This document shows positions 34,981-46,431 of a DNA stretch of 64,000 nucleotides, piece by piece. Below the pieces are notes generated by a model. It was not told the DNA's origin. It saw only the letters and a program-made list of their open reading frames with translations, and did not search any database. The stretch is taken from contig JALPQD010000044.1 in assembly GCA_023101885.1 (NCBI GenBank), forward strand, positions 992,001 through 1,056,000, written 5' to 3'. Within the stretch, counting starts at the first letter, position 1, and every line of letters begins with the position of its first letter. The stretch comes from Typhlomys cinereus (Eukaryota; Chordata; Mammalia; Rodentia; Platacanthomyidae). The translations under genes and the position numbers were made by a program.

Positions 34981-36778
34981 TAAAATAAAAAGAAAAGTTT
35001 GAAGACATAAAGATCAATATATATTATACCCTTGAGTTTGTCTATATCTTGAAGACTTTTCCTGGTCTCTACCTTTTTCAGTGACAGTGTTGTAATGAGT
35101 CACCACCATCAGAAGGACATAGCTAATGACTTTTGGTTCATGTTCTTAACAGTCCTGCCTTTTTTGTGGTCTAATCTTTGTTTTTGTTCACTGACTAGAG
35201 ACTACCTTTGTCAAAATCCACAGTCTTTCGACAGCTTGATTTTATTTAATTTTTGAGGCCTAATATAGCACAAATATGTTTTAATTAGTATGTGACTATC
35301 GGATATGCAAGTCATTGTGGAAACAATGTCAACATCTACAAATTACAGCTTCAAAATTTTGATACTTACATTACACAAAGATTTCACTTTCTGTTAACAT
35401 TGATAAAGTTATTTGACAAAGTGGAAGTTTGTTCTCATTTTGAGTCAATAAAGACATTTCAGAAGCTAAGAAGGTTATTAGAAAATATTAAGAAGTTTAG
35501 ATCTATGCATTTGAGCACAAGACTGAAAACTTCTAATTATTCACATTTCTGAAAGATTAGTTATATTCATATTTATACAACATTCATATTGTAGGAGGTC
35601 AAGAGTTATCTCAAATATAAATTAATTGTTTAATTAAAAGGCTTCTTTCTAAATAAAGCACTCATTAAAATACTGGGAGTATAATAATTTGACGATTGTT
35701 AATTTATATTAAGAAGATATTTTTCACTTTGGCTTTCATTTTTTTTTAATTTAAGTGTGATAAGAACAAAGGTGTGGCAATGAGACAACTGTCACTGAAA
35801 AGATAACACCTAAGAGAAACAGCACAGCACATCGAGGGCCTTGAAGATGCGGAGGCTGGTCAGATGCACAGGTAGAGCTGAGAGGTCTGGGATTTTTTCA
35901 GGGGAGGAAAAGGACAGGAGGAGAAGAGTTTAGGATTGACTAACTTGATTTCAGTGGGATCTGAACTTTTTTCTCTAGTGTCTAGGGAACGTGGTTGCTG
36001 GCCCAAAGCATGAGAGCCAAGGTAAAGAAGGTAGGTTGTGATATAGAGTTTGCCTTGGCTGCTCTAGAAAAGTGAGTTCAAATATAAGAAAGAATTTAAG
36101 AAATAATGAAAAAAATGTAGACGGAGGTATGGGAAATTTGTGAAATAAGTCCTCAGCCACATTGGAAAGATAGAAGCCCTACAGTCAACTCTTCATAGCA
36201 CAGTTGAAAGGTATTTCCTAAAACTATTCAAAGAAAATACTTTTAGGAGAAACTATTTTTTATCATTTTTTCCATTTGGAGAAAAATATGAAATCTCTTG
36301 ACATATCATTCTTTGTTCTAGGTTCACATGTGAAAAATCTGGAATTCATCAAGACTTCTTGTTGAGTTCACAATGGGGAAGTGTTGTAATGTCCAGATAC
36401 AAGCTAATAATACCAGTTTGTACATGTGTTTAATGTCTCTGAAAATGGGAACTTTATATAATTTAATTTTTTAATCTTCCACAAGTGCTCCATAGTGTTC
36501 CTACAGTATTAAATTATATGTATTCTACCTGTTTATTTAAAAGTAGGTGCAACTATCTATTCCTGTATCAGAATTTATCCCTTGTAAAAAATATTAGTTT
36601 GTTGTCTTAAAGTATTCTTATTAACTGATTTCTCACTCTAAATCACCAAACATTAAGAAATTAAGATCAATTATAAGCCATATATTAGTGAACCAAGATA
36701 GTTTAAAATACTTTTATACTGATTTTAAGAGTCACACTATGTATCACATGTGAATTTTATACGATGTATTTACATACA
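34981..36778. other. Unassigned AT-rich sequence
   Basis: No gene or repeat recognised. The 86-codon + frame at 35292-35552 has no recognisable domain. Confidence 0.45.
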
Positions 36779-37150
36779 AGTGTCAACTTGACAGCTGAAG
36801 ACTTTGAGCTCTGGGCATGTTTGCTAAAAATTGGTAGTTAAAGGCCTTGAGTAAGTCTTCAGGAGATTGTTTGAATGACAGGGAGACCTAGCGTATGTTG
36901 TATGGGACTAGTGCCTGAGTAAGTAAATAAGATGGGAGGAGCCAGTTAGGAGGTTAGCATCCTTCTGTATACTTGGCAAGGTATGCTGGTCTAGCATGTA
37001 AGGATTGTCCCTCTTCAGTGGTTCTGTGAATATTGGGTGGTCACTCAGTTCCTTTGACTTCTAGTCAAATTTGAACAATTTGGACAAGGAACTATCCTTA
37101 TTGCCTTAAGCTGTTTGGTCATGAATTTATCAGCAACATGCAAAGTAACT
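36779..37150 (+). mobile_element. ERVL (MLT2-like) solo LTR
   Basis: 'agtgtcaacttgacagctga', 'agtaaataagatgggaggag', 'gttagcatccttctgtatac' and 'atgaatttatcagcaacatg' match the 31879-32292 LTR in order. Diverged and slightly shorter. Confidence 0.7.
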
Positions 37151-38064
37151 ACAAACTCTACAATTTTCTTTCTAAGAACCTACATTTCACATTTGATTAT
37201 TTAACTTCTCACTCCAATTCCCTCATTAGTCCTGAATTATGTCTCTCTGTACCCTCCATGTCCCTTTTCAACTGCATGTGACTTGTTGATGCTTCGCAGC
37301 TGTAATCATGACCTAAGCTTCTTCTGGTGCTTCACCTCATCTGGCCAAAGTTGATATTTAAAACTTCTCGTTAGTTACTGTTGTTTACTAATTGATCATC
37401 TCCAGAAACCAGTCAATTTCTGCTGGAATCGGGCATCAAGAAGATATCATGCTCCAGTCCTTTCACATGGTCCAAGAGCTATTCCTTATGTGGCCATCGA
37501 GTTTTCTTTTTCTTTCACTTTTGGCTGTTATTATTTTACCTCAGTCAAATCCAACATGGAGCATTGCCTGATATCCATGACCCAGAATTTACAAGTCACT
37601 AGGTGCTACACACCCCTAAGTTTCTGCAAACCCCCCCATTCTTTTTTTCTTTCTTTTTTTTTTTTTTAACTTTTCTTTCCATTCCAGGTGCCACCTCAGC
37701 CAGGAGATGTTTAATTAAAACTAAGCCAGGTAACTTAGCATCAGGGACCTCCAAAATGCAGAGATAATTCTCTCTTCCTCTAAAGAAGAACTCTATGGGG
37801 ACTTGCTTCATACCATATTAACTTTGAAGGTGAATCACTCTAGACCATGCTGGAAGCTAGTATCATGGTAACTGTGCACAGAAGCCCAAGTGATACAGTC
37901 ACACTATCAGAACCTAATGCTTTGTGAAGGGTTGGGAGGGGCTTTCCTGGATTTTTATGACTGCTTGGGATTTCTTTGTTTTTAAGTAACATGACACCTA
38001 TTTCACAAAAAAATTTGTCTTTATCATTAATAGATTATCTGACCAACATTTTTAAAATTTTGTC
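37151..38064. other. Unassigned sequence with a splice-acceptor-like tract
   Basis: No gene recognised. A long pyrimidine run (about 37643-37686) ends in 'ccattccag', followed by 42 bp and 'cag|gtaact' at 37727-37735; it looks like an exon definition signal but the 42 bp carry no open frame of note. Confidence 0.4.
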
Positions 38065-38165
38065 TGTGGCTTAGGAGAAGGCTGAGGGGTTAAAGCCTCT
38101 GCCTCACAGTCAAAAGGACTTAAGTTCAGATCCCCAGATCCCACATAAAAAATTCTGGATAAAAA
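38065..38165 (+). mobile_element. Fragment of older B2-like SINE (head)
   Basis: 'gctgaggggttaaagcctct', 'gcctcacagtcaaaaggact', 'ttcagatccccagatcccac' and 'ataaaaaattctgg' are the head and linker of the type 2 SINE. The 3' body is missing. Confidence 0.7.
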
Positions 38166-38859
38166 TGAGATACACATCATATCATATATTATGATTTACA
38201 AACTATATATTACAAATTATGCTATGTATGTGTGTGTGTGTTTATATAAATCACTAATAATGAAAATTTACTTTGGAAAGTATCCTTAAATAATTTTACT
38301 AGATCTCCAGTATTTTATTGTATATCTACTCATACTATTTTTGTACTCTAAAGAGATGCTTAGGAAATCATATGCTGAACATTTATTTGCATACTAATTA
38401 ATTGCCATGATATTTAGCAAGCAGCGTTAGCTCACAAAGATCTCTGGCTAAAATTTTTGTATCTGCTGTGTTTTCAGGATTGCAGAGCTTTTTCAAATTG
38501 TCTTTAATTCTCATGTAGGAAGATCTACTATTATAATGAGCTCAATTATTAAGATAGCATCAAAAAATTAATATGCCACAATATTTTGTTCTTCCAGTTC
38601 TTTTTTGGAAAATATGTTCTTAACAAGAGGAGGAAAAAGCTACTGTAGGTAAAAGGCAAACTCTTTTGCTTCTGACAAGGTCTTTCCTCAAGGACACTGG
38701 AGTCCAAGTAGTGTTAATTCCATCTGCTCCATCTGTATGCGAGGCAGTATTTGATTTTGAAAATCTGTGCTCTTTCTCTGATTCTGGGAAAAGCAGTCAT
38801 TTTGGTCTGCTCCTCATCTTTCACGAGAACTAGAAATGTTTATGCTAAGGTAATAATCT
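38166..38859. other. Unassigned sequence
   Basis: No gene or repeat beyond a short (TG)n at about 38228-38242. Confidence 0.4.
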
Positions 38860-39792
38860 GAGCTGAAGCAAAGCCACAGCCCTGCTGAAACTTCTCCGGT
38901 AGGAGGTGGTTTTCGCTTACTGATTCAGAGCACTCAAGCTGCCCTTCCCCAGTGTACAGGTCTGTGCAGACACACAGCTCAGTTCAGTTCTCCTACATTC
39001 TTTCGCATGCAAGGTAAAATACCCCTGCTCCATAAGGTCAAACATGTGAAATAATGTCACTTGTCAATTAACATCACAACCGAGAGCCTGGTACTGCTCC
39101 AGGACACTGAGGTCCAGAGCCAGCCCACCTTCTACCACCCATCCCACATTACCCAACTCGGCAGCACATTCTACTTCACAATCGCCTAACCTAGAGAAAC
39201 AGCTGTGACTTACCTCACGTGTTCAATGATCTGCCGGTCTGGGTACAATTTCTATTGCAGATTGCCTGTGTGGATGAATTCAGGGACACCCAAAAATGCC
39301 TTTCTTCTGCAGCAGGAGGCAAGTTAAAAAGACCTCAAGCTGTGACCTCAGAGGCCCCGCACAGCCTTCCCCATCCTTCAGCCAACCTTCTAGGAGAACA
39401 GGTTAGCAGACTGCAAAGCTAGGTCTCTAAGGAACAGTCCTTTCAAATAAAGCATTTTGGGCTGTGAGCTGGGGGGGTTTGCATCTCCCAAACTCAGCCG
39501 TTTGCTGGAGTCAATGCAGCTCCTATGCCTGAAAATGTTAAGCATCTCACTGCAGTCACTTAATGCAAGAAACTATCTGAGGCGACTTCACAAACGCTGT
39601 CATTCTGCTTGGAGACTGAAGAATGAGCCGGCATGCATAATTCATGCGCTGGAATCTTCAATGCAGTCCCTGTAGCCACAGCTCTAGCCAGTAATGGGCT
39701 ATTGATCACCTCATCACTAAGACAATTGGGGCTCCCTGATTGGTTTATTTCCACAAATAAAATTACAATCTAAATCATAGAAACCTCCAACC

Positions 39793-39854
<62 letters not shown>

Positions 39855-39960
39855 ACACTGGGAAAGCAGCGGAGATGGCATCTGCCGGCTTCTGTTGGAT
39901 TCTGGGCTGAAGCGCACCACACCCATTTTGTTTTATTCAAAAGACACACTTGCTGCAGAT
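38860..39960. other. Repeat-free block, candidate conserved noncoding element
   Basis: About 1.1 kb without interspersed repeats, visibly less AT-rich than its surroundings and with a complex sequence texture. It contains a near-palindrome at 39631-39647 (GCATG and CATGC arms around 'cataatt', including ATGCAT- and TAATT-type homeodomain/POU-like cores), 'ctattgatcacc' near 39699, 'gacaattgg' near 39721, 'ctgattggttta' near 39736 (CCAAT-type), and the CAG tract at 39793-39852. On the minus strand 'cacgtgag|gtaagt' ends at about 39209, an excellent 5' splice donor. No long open frame supports a coding exon. An enhancer or a noncoding exon are both possible; without comparison to other genomes this is inference. 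Confidence 0.35.
39793..39852. repeat. (CAG)20 trinucleotide repeat with one CAA
   Basis: Four CAG, one CAA, then fifteen CAG units, 60 bp in all. On the minus strand it reads (CTG)n, and an open frame at 39717-39926 turns it into poly-Cys, which is not credible as protein. Confidence 0.97.
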
Positions 39961-40422
39961 TTACACTTGCTGTTTTACACTGCTGGGCTCTTCGTTCCTA
40001 GCATATCTGACACATCAATAAGGATAACTGAAAATTCAGAATGTAAAGGAAAGAAAGTATGATGGGTACTGGTAAAATTTAATTTTTAAACCTGGGCTCA
40101 CTCTATTAGCTTTCTTTGAAATAACATTAAAATGATGGTCATTTCAATAGTGTGCAAAGGGGTTGTTTTTTTTTTTAAACTATCATAATAACAATGTGGT
40201 TAAAAATGTGAAATATTCTGGGCCATAGGCACTCTTCTGGGTGTGCCAGCGAGTCCAAGATCTTTCCTTAGAATCTAAGCTTCAAAGAACACACTATTGT
40301 GTGGCGAAAACCAACTTGTGAAGCAAAAGGCATGTACGTATTCACTGAAAAAACGACAGATAGCAATTTAAAATATCATGCTAGCATTAGAACAGGCAAT
40401 TTAGAAATTTAGAGGAAGGATT
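39961..40422. other. Unassigned sequence
   Basis: No gene or repeat recognised; a T9 run at about 40167. Confidence 0.4.
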
Positions 40423-40475
40423 ATGTGTGTGTGCGTTCCTGTGTATATATATGTATATGTATGTGTATGTGTATA

Positions 40476-40508
<33 letters not shown>

Positions 40509-40515
40509 GTATGGC
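40423..40515. repeat. (TATGTG)n-type degenerate microsatellite
   Basis: TATG/TGTG/TATA steps with an approximate 6-bp period. Both strands show small open frames with Cys-Met or His-Ile repeats, which come from the microsatellite. Confidence 0.92.
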
Positions 40516-40992
40516 ATGCCTGCTCAAAGTCTCTTGGACTAAAACTAATTCTTATTTTCCACCCAAAGAAGACTATTGAGGTAACTGAGATACATAAAGT
40601 TGTGTCTTTCCAAAACAACTCTATACATGTGTGAAAATGGACACAAGTACACACAGATATGTGATTCACGATTCTATGTTTGCACAGTTGAACACTTGTA
40701 AAACCAGACTGAAATCTTTTGGTTCATGGCTCAAGGCCAGGTTCAAACACTACTGTTGGAATATAGCCAAGATTGCTTGCCAGACAAGTAATTCTCCTTT
40801 ACAGAAGGCACAACCATGTTGGCTTCTAGTCAGTGAACCAACCATTGAAGGGAAGAACAGGTGCAGATGACAACAGGGGACGAGTTCCAAGGTGAATGGG
40901 AAATGGACTTCTCTTGAGAGTGCATGGAACATGAATAGCATGGAATATGAATACCGACACCTGATTTTTATGTGCTATGTTAAAATAGTCTT
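40516..40992. other. Unassigned sequence
   Basis: No gene or repeat recognised; the overlapping short frames on both strands have no domain. Confidence 0.4.
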
Positions 40993-41151
40993 GCCATGGC
41001 TTGTGTGTGAATTGTCCCACATAAGCTCATGAGTTTGAATACTCAGTTCTCCAGCTGGTGGTGCTGGTCAGAACATTATGGAACCCGAAGAGGCAGAGCC
41101 TTGCTGGACAAGGTACATCACTAAGACAGTCCTTGAATTTGGATAGCCAGA

Positions 41152-41188
<37 letters not shown>

Positions 41189-41390
41189 GTCCCTCATTCC
41201 CCATCTTCTTATGGCTTCAAGATAGCAGTTAGCCTCCTGCTTCCACCAACATGACTTCCCCACTATATTTACTAATATATACAATATTGGACTCTATCTC
41301 CTCTAGAAGCATATGTTAAATAATAAACTATTATTCCATTAATTTGCTTAGTTCTGAGTATTTTATCATAGCAACTAGAGTATAACTCAG
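40993..41390 (+). mobile_element. MaLR/ERVL-type solo LTR
   Basis: Same family as 1-345 and 2966-3338: 'aagctcatgagtttgaatac', 'ctccagctggtggtgctgg', 'gcagagccttgctggacaag' and 'agtattttatcatagcaact'. A (CT)n tract (41154-41185) lies in the C/T-rich middle. No internal region attached. Confidence 0.78.
41154..41185. repeat. (CT)n microsatellite
   Basis: Pure CT run inside the LTR at 40993-41390, where sister LTRs have only 'ctctctctgc'-like sequence, so it expanded after insertion. Confidence 0.95.
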
Positions 41391-42031
41391 CAATTCTCAG
41401 TGGGATTCTGAGAAATTAATCACCAAATTATTTTTAAAATAATACATTATATCTTCATAGTGTTTCATTCTTCCCTGAGCAGCTCCTATTTTTTTTTTGT
41501 CTAGTATTCTACTTAGTTCTCAACAAACTATAGAGTAAATACCATGTAACCACTGCTTTCCACATGAGGAATCTGTGTCTTACATTTACATTTTATTGTT
41601 AATAAATTTCCAGTAAATACATAGTAGAACTAACTTTATAATGTTTATCTCTTTCTCTGTATAATAATCTTTATTGTTAAGTAAAATATTGAAAGTCATC
41701 AGTTACTTTTTAAATTATAGTTTACCATTAAAAAATAATTTCTTATGGAAAAGCATGTCTTTTAACATAATAAGAGTTTGAAATTTTTGGACTGTACTGA
41801 GTATGAGGTTGTTCAAATATGATCATTAGTGATATGAGCAATAACAAATGTAAATGGCATAAATCAGCATTGCATAATCTAGTGACTAGGATGAGAATTA
41901 ACTTGCTCCATTTCACTGCAATGAATAGGGAGAAAATCCCCATTTTTCTCCCCCAGAAGCATCTATAATACATATCTAAAGCATGGACAGCAAATTTGAA
42001 GCTGCCAATTGTCTGAAATTGGAGAAAGATG
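41391..42031. other. Unassigned AT-rich sequence
   Basis: No gene or repeat recognised. Confidence 0.4.
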
Positions 42032-42032
42032 A

Positions 42033-42084
<52 letters not shown>
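42032..42084. repeat. (CA)n microsatellite
   Basis: 'cacata' then an uninterrupted (CA)n run ending in 'cccc'. Confidence 0.96.
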
Positions 42085-42086
<2 letters not shown>

Positions 42087-42735
42087 CATACCATCAACCT
42101 AGAATTAATCAAGAGTTAGGAACCAGACATAAAGAGAATGATGCATCAGAAGAAGAAGGTACTTTTCATGGCCTGGGCTGCAAATGACTGGAGGAAGCAG
42201 ATTCTTAACTCCAGACAAAACAAAGTCCAGTGCTTTCTGGCTTTACGGAAAAAAACACTTAACCGATTTTTTTCAAACAAGTGGAAAACAGAGATGGTCA
42301 CTTTAGACGAACTTGATCTCATTGCAGATCAAAGAACTTTCCAATATTTTGAATTTATAATGCATGAAAACAGCAGAATGAACTCTGTAATGAAAATGAG
42401 CTCATTTAAATTTGGGAATAAAGTATACGTATTTCATTACATATGATATCTATTAATATGTACAACTGGGTTTCATGGACACTACTGTCATTTGGAACAA
42501 CACATAATGTGACTCCAGCAACTAACTACAACAACATGAAATAATGCCATGAAAAGATAAGAAGACGATTCTGTTTACAAAAAATTCTTATCTTGCAAGT
42601 TTGAGGGGCAAGAGCTGTAGGAAAAGGCAAGGCAGTGATATTTTCTGTAACTGGAGACACTCTTTTTCATTTTCTCTGTTTTGAGAATGCCATAGAAATT
42701 CCTATAATCATAACCCAATTATTTAAAAATATTTT
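42085..42735. other. Unassigned sequence
   Basis: The + frame at 42138-42446 (102 codons) is Lys/Asn/Phe-rich, matches no family I know and has no neighbouring exon structure; I consider it chance. Confidence 0.4.
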
Positions 42736-42737
42736 TA

Positions 42738-43125
42738 TGGGGCTGAAAGGAATTAAGAAATGGTTCCATGGTTAAATGAACCTAGCAAGATGACCAGAGC
42801 GTAGATTCCCAGATCCCATGGAAAATGCCAGGTGAGGGTGGCAGTGCATGGTAATTTCAGGCTTGGAAGTTGGAGACTAGGAATCCCCAGAACAAGCTGA
42901 CTACCCAGACTAGCCATCAGTGGTGTCTGGATCTAACTAGAGAAGCTGCCTGAAAAGAATAAGGTAGAAGATAAATCAAAGATGATTTCTGTCATCAAAC
43001 TCAGGCTTCCAAATGTACCTGTACTACACATGTATGTGCACTCATACATACATACATACATACAACAATATATGTGAACATTCACATACACATGCGCATA
43101 CTGTAGAACACATACACACGAAAAT
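42738..43125 (+). mobile_element. Older B2-like SINE with CATA tail
   Basis: 'atggggctgaaaggaattaa', 'gattcccagatcccatggaa', 'aaatgccaggtgagggtggc', 'aggaatccccagaacaagct' and 'gaataaggtagaagataaat' occur in the type 2 order, followed by a (CATA)n and CA-rich tail. Confidence 0.75.
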
Positions 43126-44039
43126 AGAAAAAGAAGTGTTTCTTGTTTACTTCAAGGAACTTTCATAGATGCCAGTAAAACAAATATGTGTAGACCAATA
43201 TTTCATCTGAGAGTTTACTTATTAGTGAAGAAAGCAGGCAAATACTCTGAAGAAATGAACAGAATCACTGATCTCATGAAGTTTTTCACTAAAAGAAATC
43301 CTTAAAGCATAGAGACCTGAGCCCACGTGCTGTGTATCCACCAGATAAATGCAAATGCTTCCTATCCTCATTCTCACACATCACTCAGAGCAGCAAAAGC
43401 AACTCTGCATTGCTCCTGTCCAAGAGAATCTCAAGAAGTAATGCTTGGAAGGAGGTGACATTTAAAGAGCTTGGCAGCATGACTGGAATAATATAGACCT
43501 AAGTACCAGTTTTAGATTAAAGTTATATTTTCCTCAGCTTCACAATTAGACCCTGAACATAGTATATATTCGTTGAACATTAGTTTTGCCATATAGGAAA
43601 GGAGGTAAATAGATCTTTCTTGAGGCTTTTGTAAGAATTAGATTAATAAAAGACAACCATTAAAAATAGCCACTGAAATAATCCAATCAGTGGTCAAAAC
43701 CTGCTTCTGTTTCTTCATCTCTAAAACAGGATTTTTTTTTCAAATTCATGGCTTTATTAATAAAGATGTTTAAATATAGCCATATCCTTGGGTCACTGAC
43801 ACTGTCTTTGGCACAGTAAGGACTTTTAAGAGTTAATGCCTTCCTCAAAGCTTAGTTGTAGAAGAGAAGGCTTGGAAGAAAAGGTATTTCCAACTTGAAC
43901 AAACAGTGAGTACTGTTTGAAGAGAAACGACACAGCACAGTGTATGTCTGAGAAACCTGAGAATCTATATTATAAGAACTTAGCACACAGTTACATTAAT
44001 CATAAGATAAGAAAAAGTAATAGAAAATTTGATATTCTT
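43126..44039. other. Unassigned sequence
   Basis: No gene or repeat recognised. Confidence 0.4.
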
Positions 44040-44445
44040 TTTCTTTTTCAATGTATTATGTATAGTGCATGCATGTGTATGTATGTGCTGTGTGTGTGTG
44101 TTTTGTTTACACGTGGATGAGTGTACATGTGTGAGTGATTGGCATGTGGGGAGAGTGTATGTGCCTATGGAGGCCCAAGGGTGATAACAGGAATCATTCT
44201 TTGATTGCTCTTCCATCTTGTTGCTGTGAGCCTGGGTCTCCAATTATATCCAGAATATGTCATTAGGGTTAGTTTGGCAAGCAAGCTTTTGCTGGAGATC
44301 CCAAGACTTTACCTTCTAGGACTGCAATTACAGGTAGCCATGAATGCCATAAAACTCTACATGGTATCTGGGAATCTGAATTAAGGTTGTTTGCTTATTG
44401 AGGCAGAGACTTTAACCATTGAGCCATCTCCCCAACACACACACA
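44040..44445 (-). mobile_element. B4/B2-type SINE, reverse orientation
   Basis: Tail at 44050-44150 (TG-rich). 'tgtgcctatggaggcccaag', 'gagcctgggtctccaattat' and 'gactgcaattacaggtagcc' form the body, and the head is 'tttaaccattgagccatctc' at about 44411-44430. The order fits a reverse B4. Confidence 0.68.
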
Positions 44446-44794
44446 CACACATACACACAGATAAACCCTGAATTAAATGGACCTATTTTATACTGTGAAG
44501 GTGTTTGATGCTATTTGGCAGAGAAGGAGATAGCACAGATTTCATTAAGGGAGTAGTAGGATCACATTTTGTAGAGGTGAGGTCAGAATGCAGTGAACAG
44601 AGAGGTAAGGAATATGCCTCTTACCAATACTGTTTGGAATCCACTAAAAGTGATCTGAGGTAAAACATTTAGAGCATTAAGAGGTGTTTAAGCCTCAAAG
44701 CCCATGGTTATGGTCAGGTTGCAAGTTGCCAGGAACCACAAGAGATTTTTCACGGATGTGTCTTAGGAAACTCTGTCTTCCTTCCCTTCCTACC
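44446..44794. other. Unassigned sequence
   Basis: No gene or repeat recognised after the short CA run ending near 44459. Confidence 0.4.
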
Positions 44795-44887
44795 AAACCC
44801 TTCAAAAAATAGAACAGTTTTTTTTAAATTTTTTTTATTATTATTTATTCAACTGTGTGCATGTGCGTGTGTATGTGTGCGTGCGCG

Positions 44888-44929
<42 letters not shown>

Positions 44930-45150
44930 CGTAGAACCACGGACGAGTTCGCGAACCACCATGGACGCCTCCACCTCCTTCTGCCCCGGATTCACAAGCT
45001 CCGCCCTACTAGGACCAGAAGCGCAGGCCGCCCCGGCTTCCGCCTGGCGTCTATACGTGGGGTCTGGGATCCGAACTCAGGACCTTCTGCCTGCAAGGCA
45101 GAGGCTTAACCCCTGAGCCACCTCTCCAGCCCCAAACCCTTTAAAAAATA
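44795..45150 (-). mobile_element. Young B2-headed SINE, copy C (TSD included)
   Basis: Minus-strand copy with many CpGs kept ('ccacggacgagttcgcgaac'), so probably the youngest here. TSD 'aaacccttcaaaaaata' (44795-44811) versus 'aaaccctttaaaaaata' (45134-45150), one mismatch. The tail holds (TG)n at about 44889-44927. Confidence 0.93.
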
Positions 45151-46020
45151 ATAAATGATAATAAAAAACAAAATCACATTAGTACTATGGGAAGATAATA
45201 CAATATATTATTAAACATAGCAAAGAAAGAACAAAGTAAACTATGAAGCTTGGTGAAGAATTGGATACATAATTCTCCAGAGTTCATTGCGTAGCTTTCT
45301 TAAGGTCCAGAACTATAACCTGTACAATAAAAAAGGTGGATGGTTAAATTCTGAGATGTAGACCAGATTTCCTTAGAAACCTCTGTGAGCTTCCTGACTA
45401 TATAGTAATCAACTGCAGAACACTAAACTGTGGACATATATTTACATATGCCTGTAATCTGGAACAGTACTTAGTTCTCTGATAAACTATTTTTGAGTTT
45501 ATCAGCCCTTGTTAGTTTGGTATAATTTTTTTATTGATTTTATCAATAAAAGTCATTTCAGGGAAGGATTAGTTTGGACAACATCATAGACAGTATAAAG
45601 GGCAAGAGAGAACTTATAAGGGTAGAGAACTGGTACCCTTTATACAATTTTTGCTTTCCTTTCAATGTTGATAACCAGAAAAATACTCCAAATAATACCT
45701 GATTTATCGATATAAAATAACTTTCTAGCAATTAAAAAAGAAATTCAGCTCAAGAACAAATAACAATAGGCATGTGAATAGAGTTTCTAGCATGTCTCAT
45801 AAAAAAAAATCCTTACACGGTGTTCATGCAACATGAAAGGATTCCTCACTTCATCAAAATGAAAAATTTTCCCTATCATTTGAAGTTGCATTACATTTCA
45901 GAATACTCTAATAATTTTTCCTTGGTTTCATGAAAATGACATTACTGCAATTCAACCTCCTTGTAGTTTGTGGCTACAATGCATTCTAAATTTCAGCAAA
46001 ATTAAAAATATAATTTTAAG
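45151..46020. other. Unassigned AT-rich sequence
   Basis: No gene recognised. Contains the inverted repeat 'attgattttatcaat' at about 45532. Confidence 0.4.
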
Positions 46021-46055
46021 TCTTTTAAATTTGCTAAGGTATTGCCAGTAACTAT

Positions 46056-46117
46056 AACAATAGTTCTTTTTTATTGTTTATTATTTATTCAATTGTGCAT
46101 GGATGCATGTGTGTGCA

Positions 46118-46169
<52 letters not shown>

Positions 46170-46394
46170 ACCACGGACGAATTTGGGAACCACCATGGAC
46201 CGCCTCCGCCTCCTCCTTGTTTACTCTGCCCTGGGATTCACAGGCTCTGTCCTACCAGGACCAGAAACGCAGGCCACCCCTGCTTCCGCCCAGCGCCTAT
46301 ACATGGGGTGCGGGATCTGAACTCAGTACCTTCCGCCTGCAAGGCAGATGCTTAACCCCTGAGCCACCTCTCTAGCCCCAACAATACTTCTTTT
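46056..46394 (-). mobile_element. Young B2-headed SINE, copy D (TSD included)
   Basis: Minus-strand copy (46071-46379) with a long (TG)n in its tail at about 46122-46166. TSD 'aacaatagttctttt' (46056-46070) versus 'aacaatacttctttt' (46380-46394), one mismatch. It is flanked by two copies of a ~43-bp sequence (46021-46063 and 46389-46431). Confidence 0.93.
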
Positions 46395-46431
46395 AAGTTT
46401 GCTAAAGTATTGCAAATAACTATAACAATGC

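Noticed and set aside
39717..39926. Minus-strand frame with a poly-Cys run
   Set aside because: Reading frame through the (CTG)n strand of the CAG tract; no real protein has such a run in this context and the frame ends lack splice or start support.
42138..42446. 102-codon + frame
   Set aside because: No recognisable domain, AT-driven composition, no splice context; expected by chance in 64 kb.
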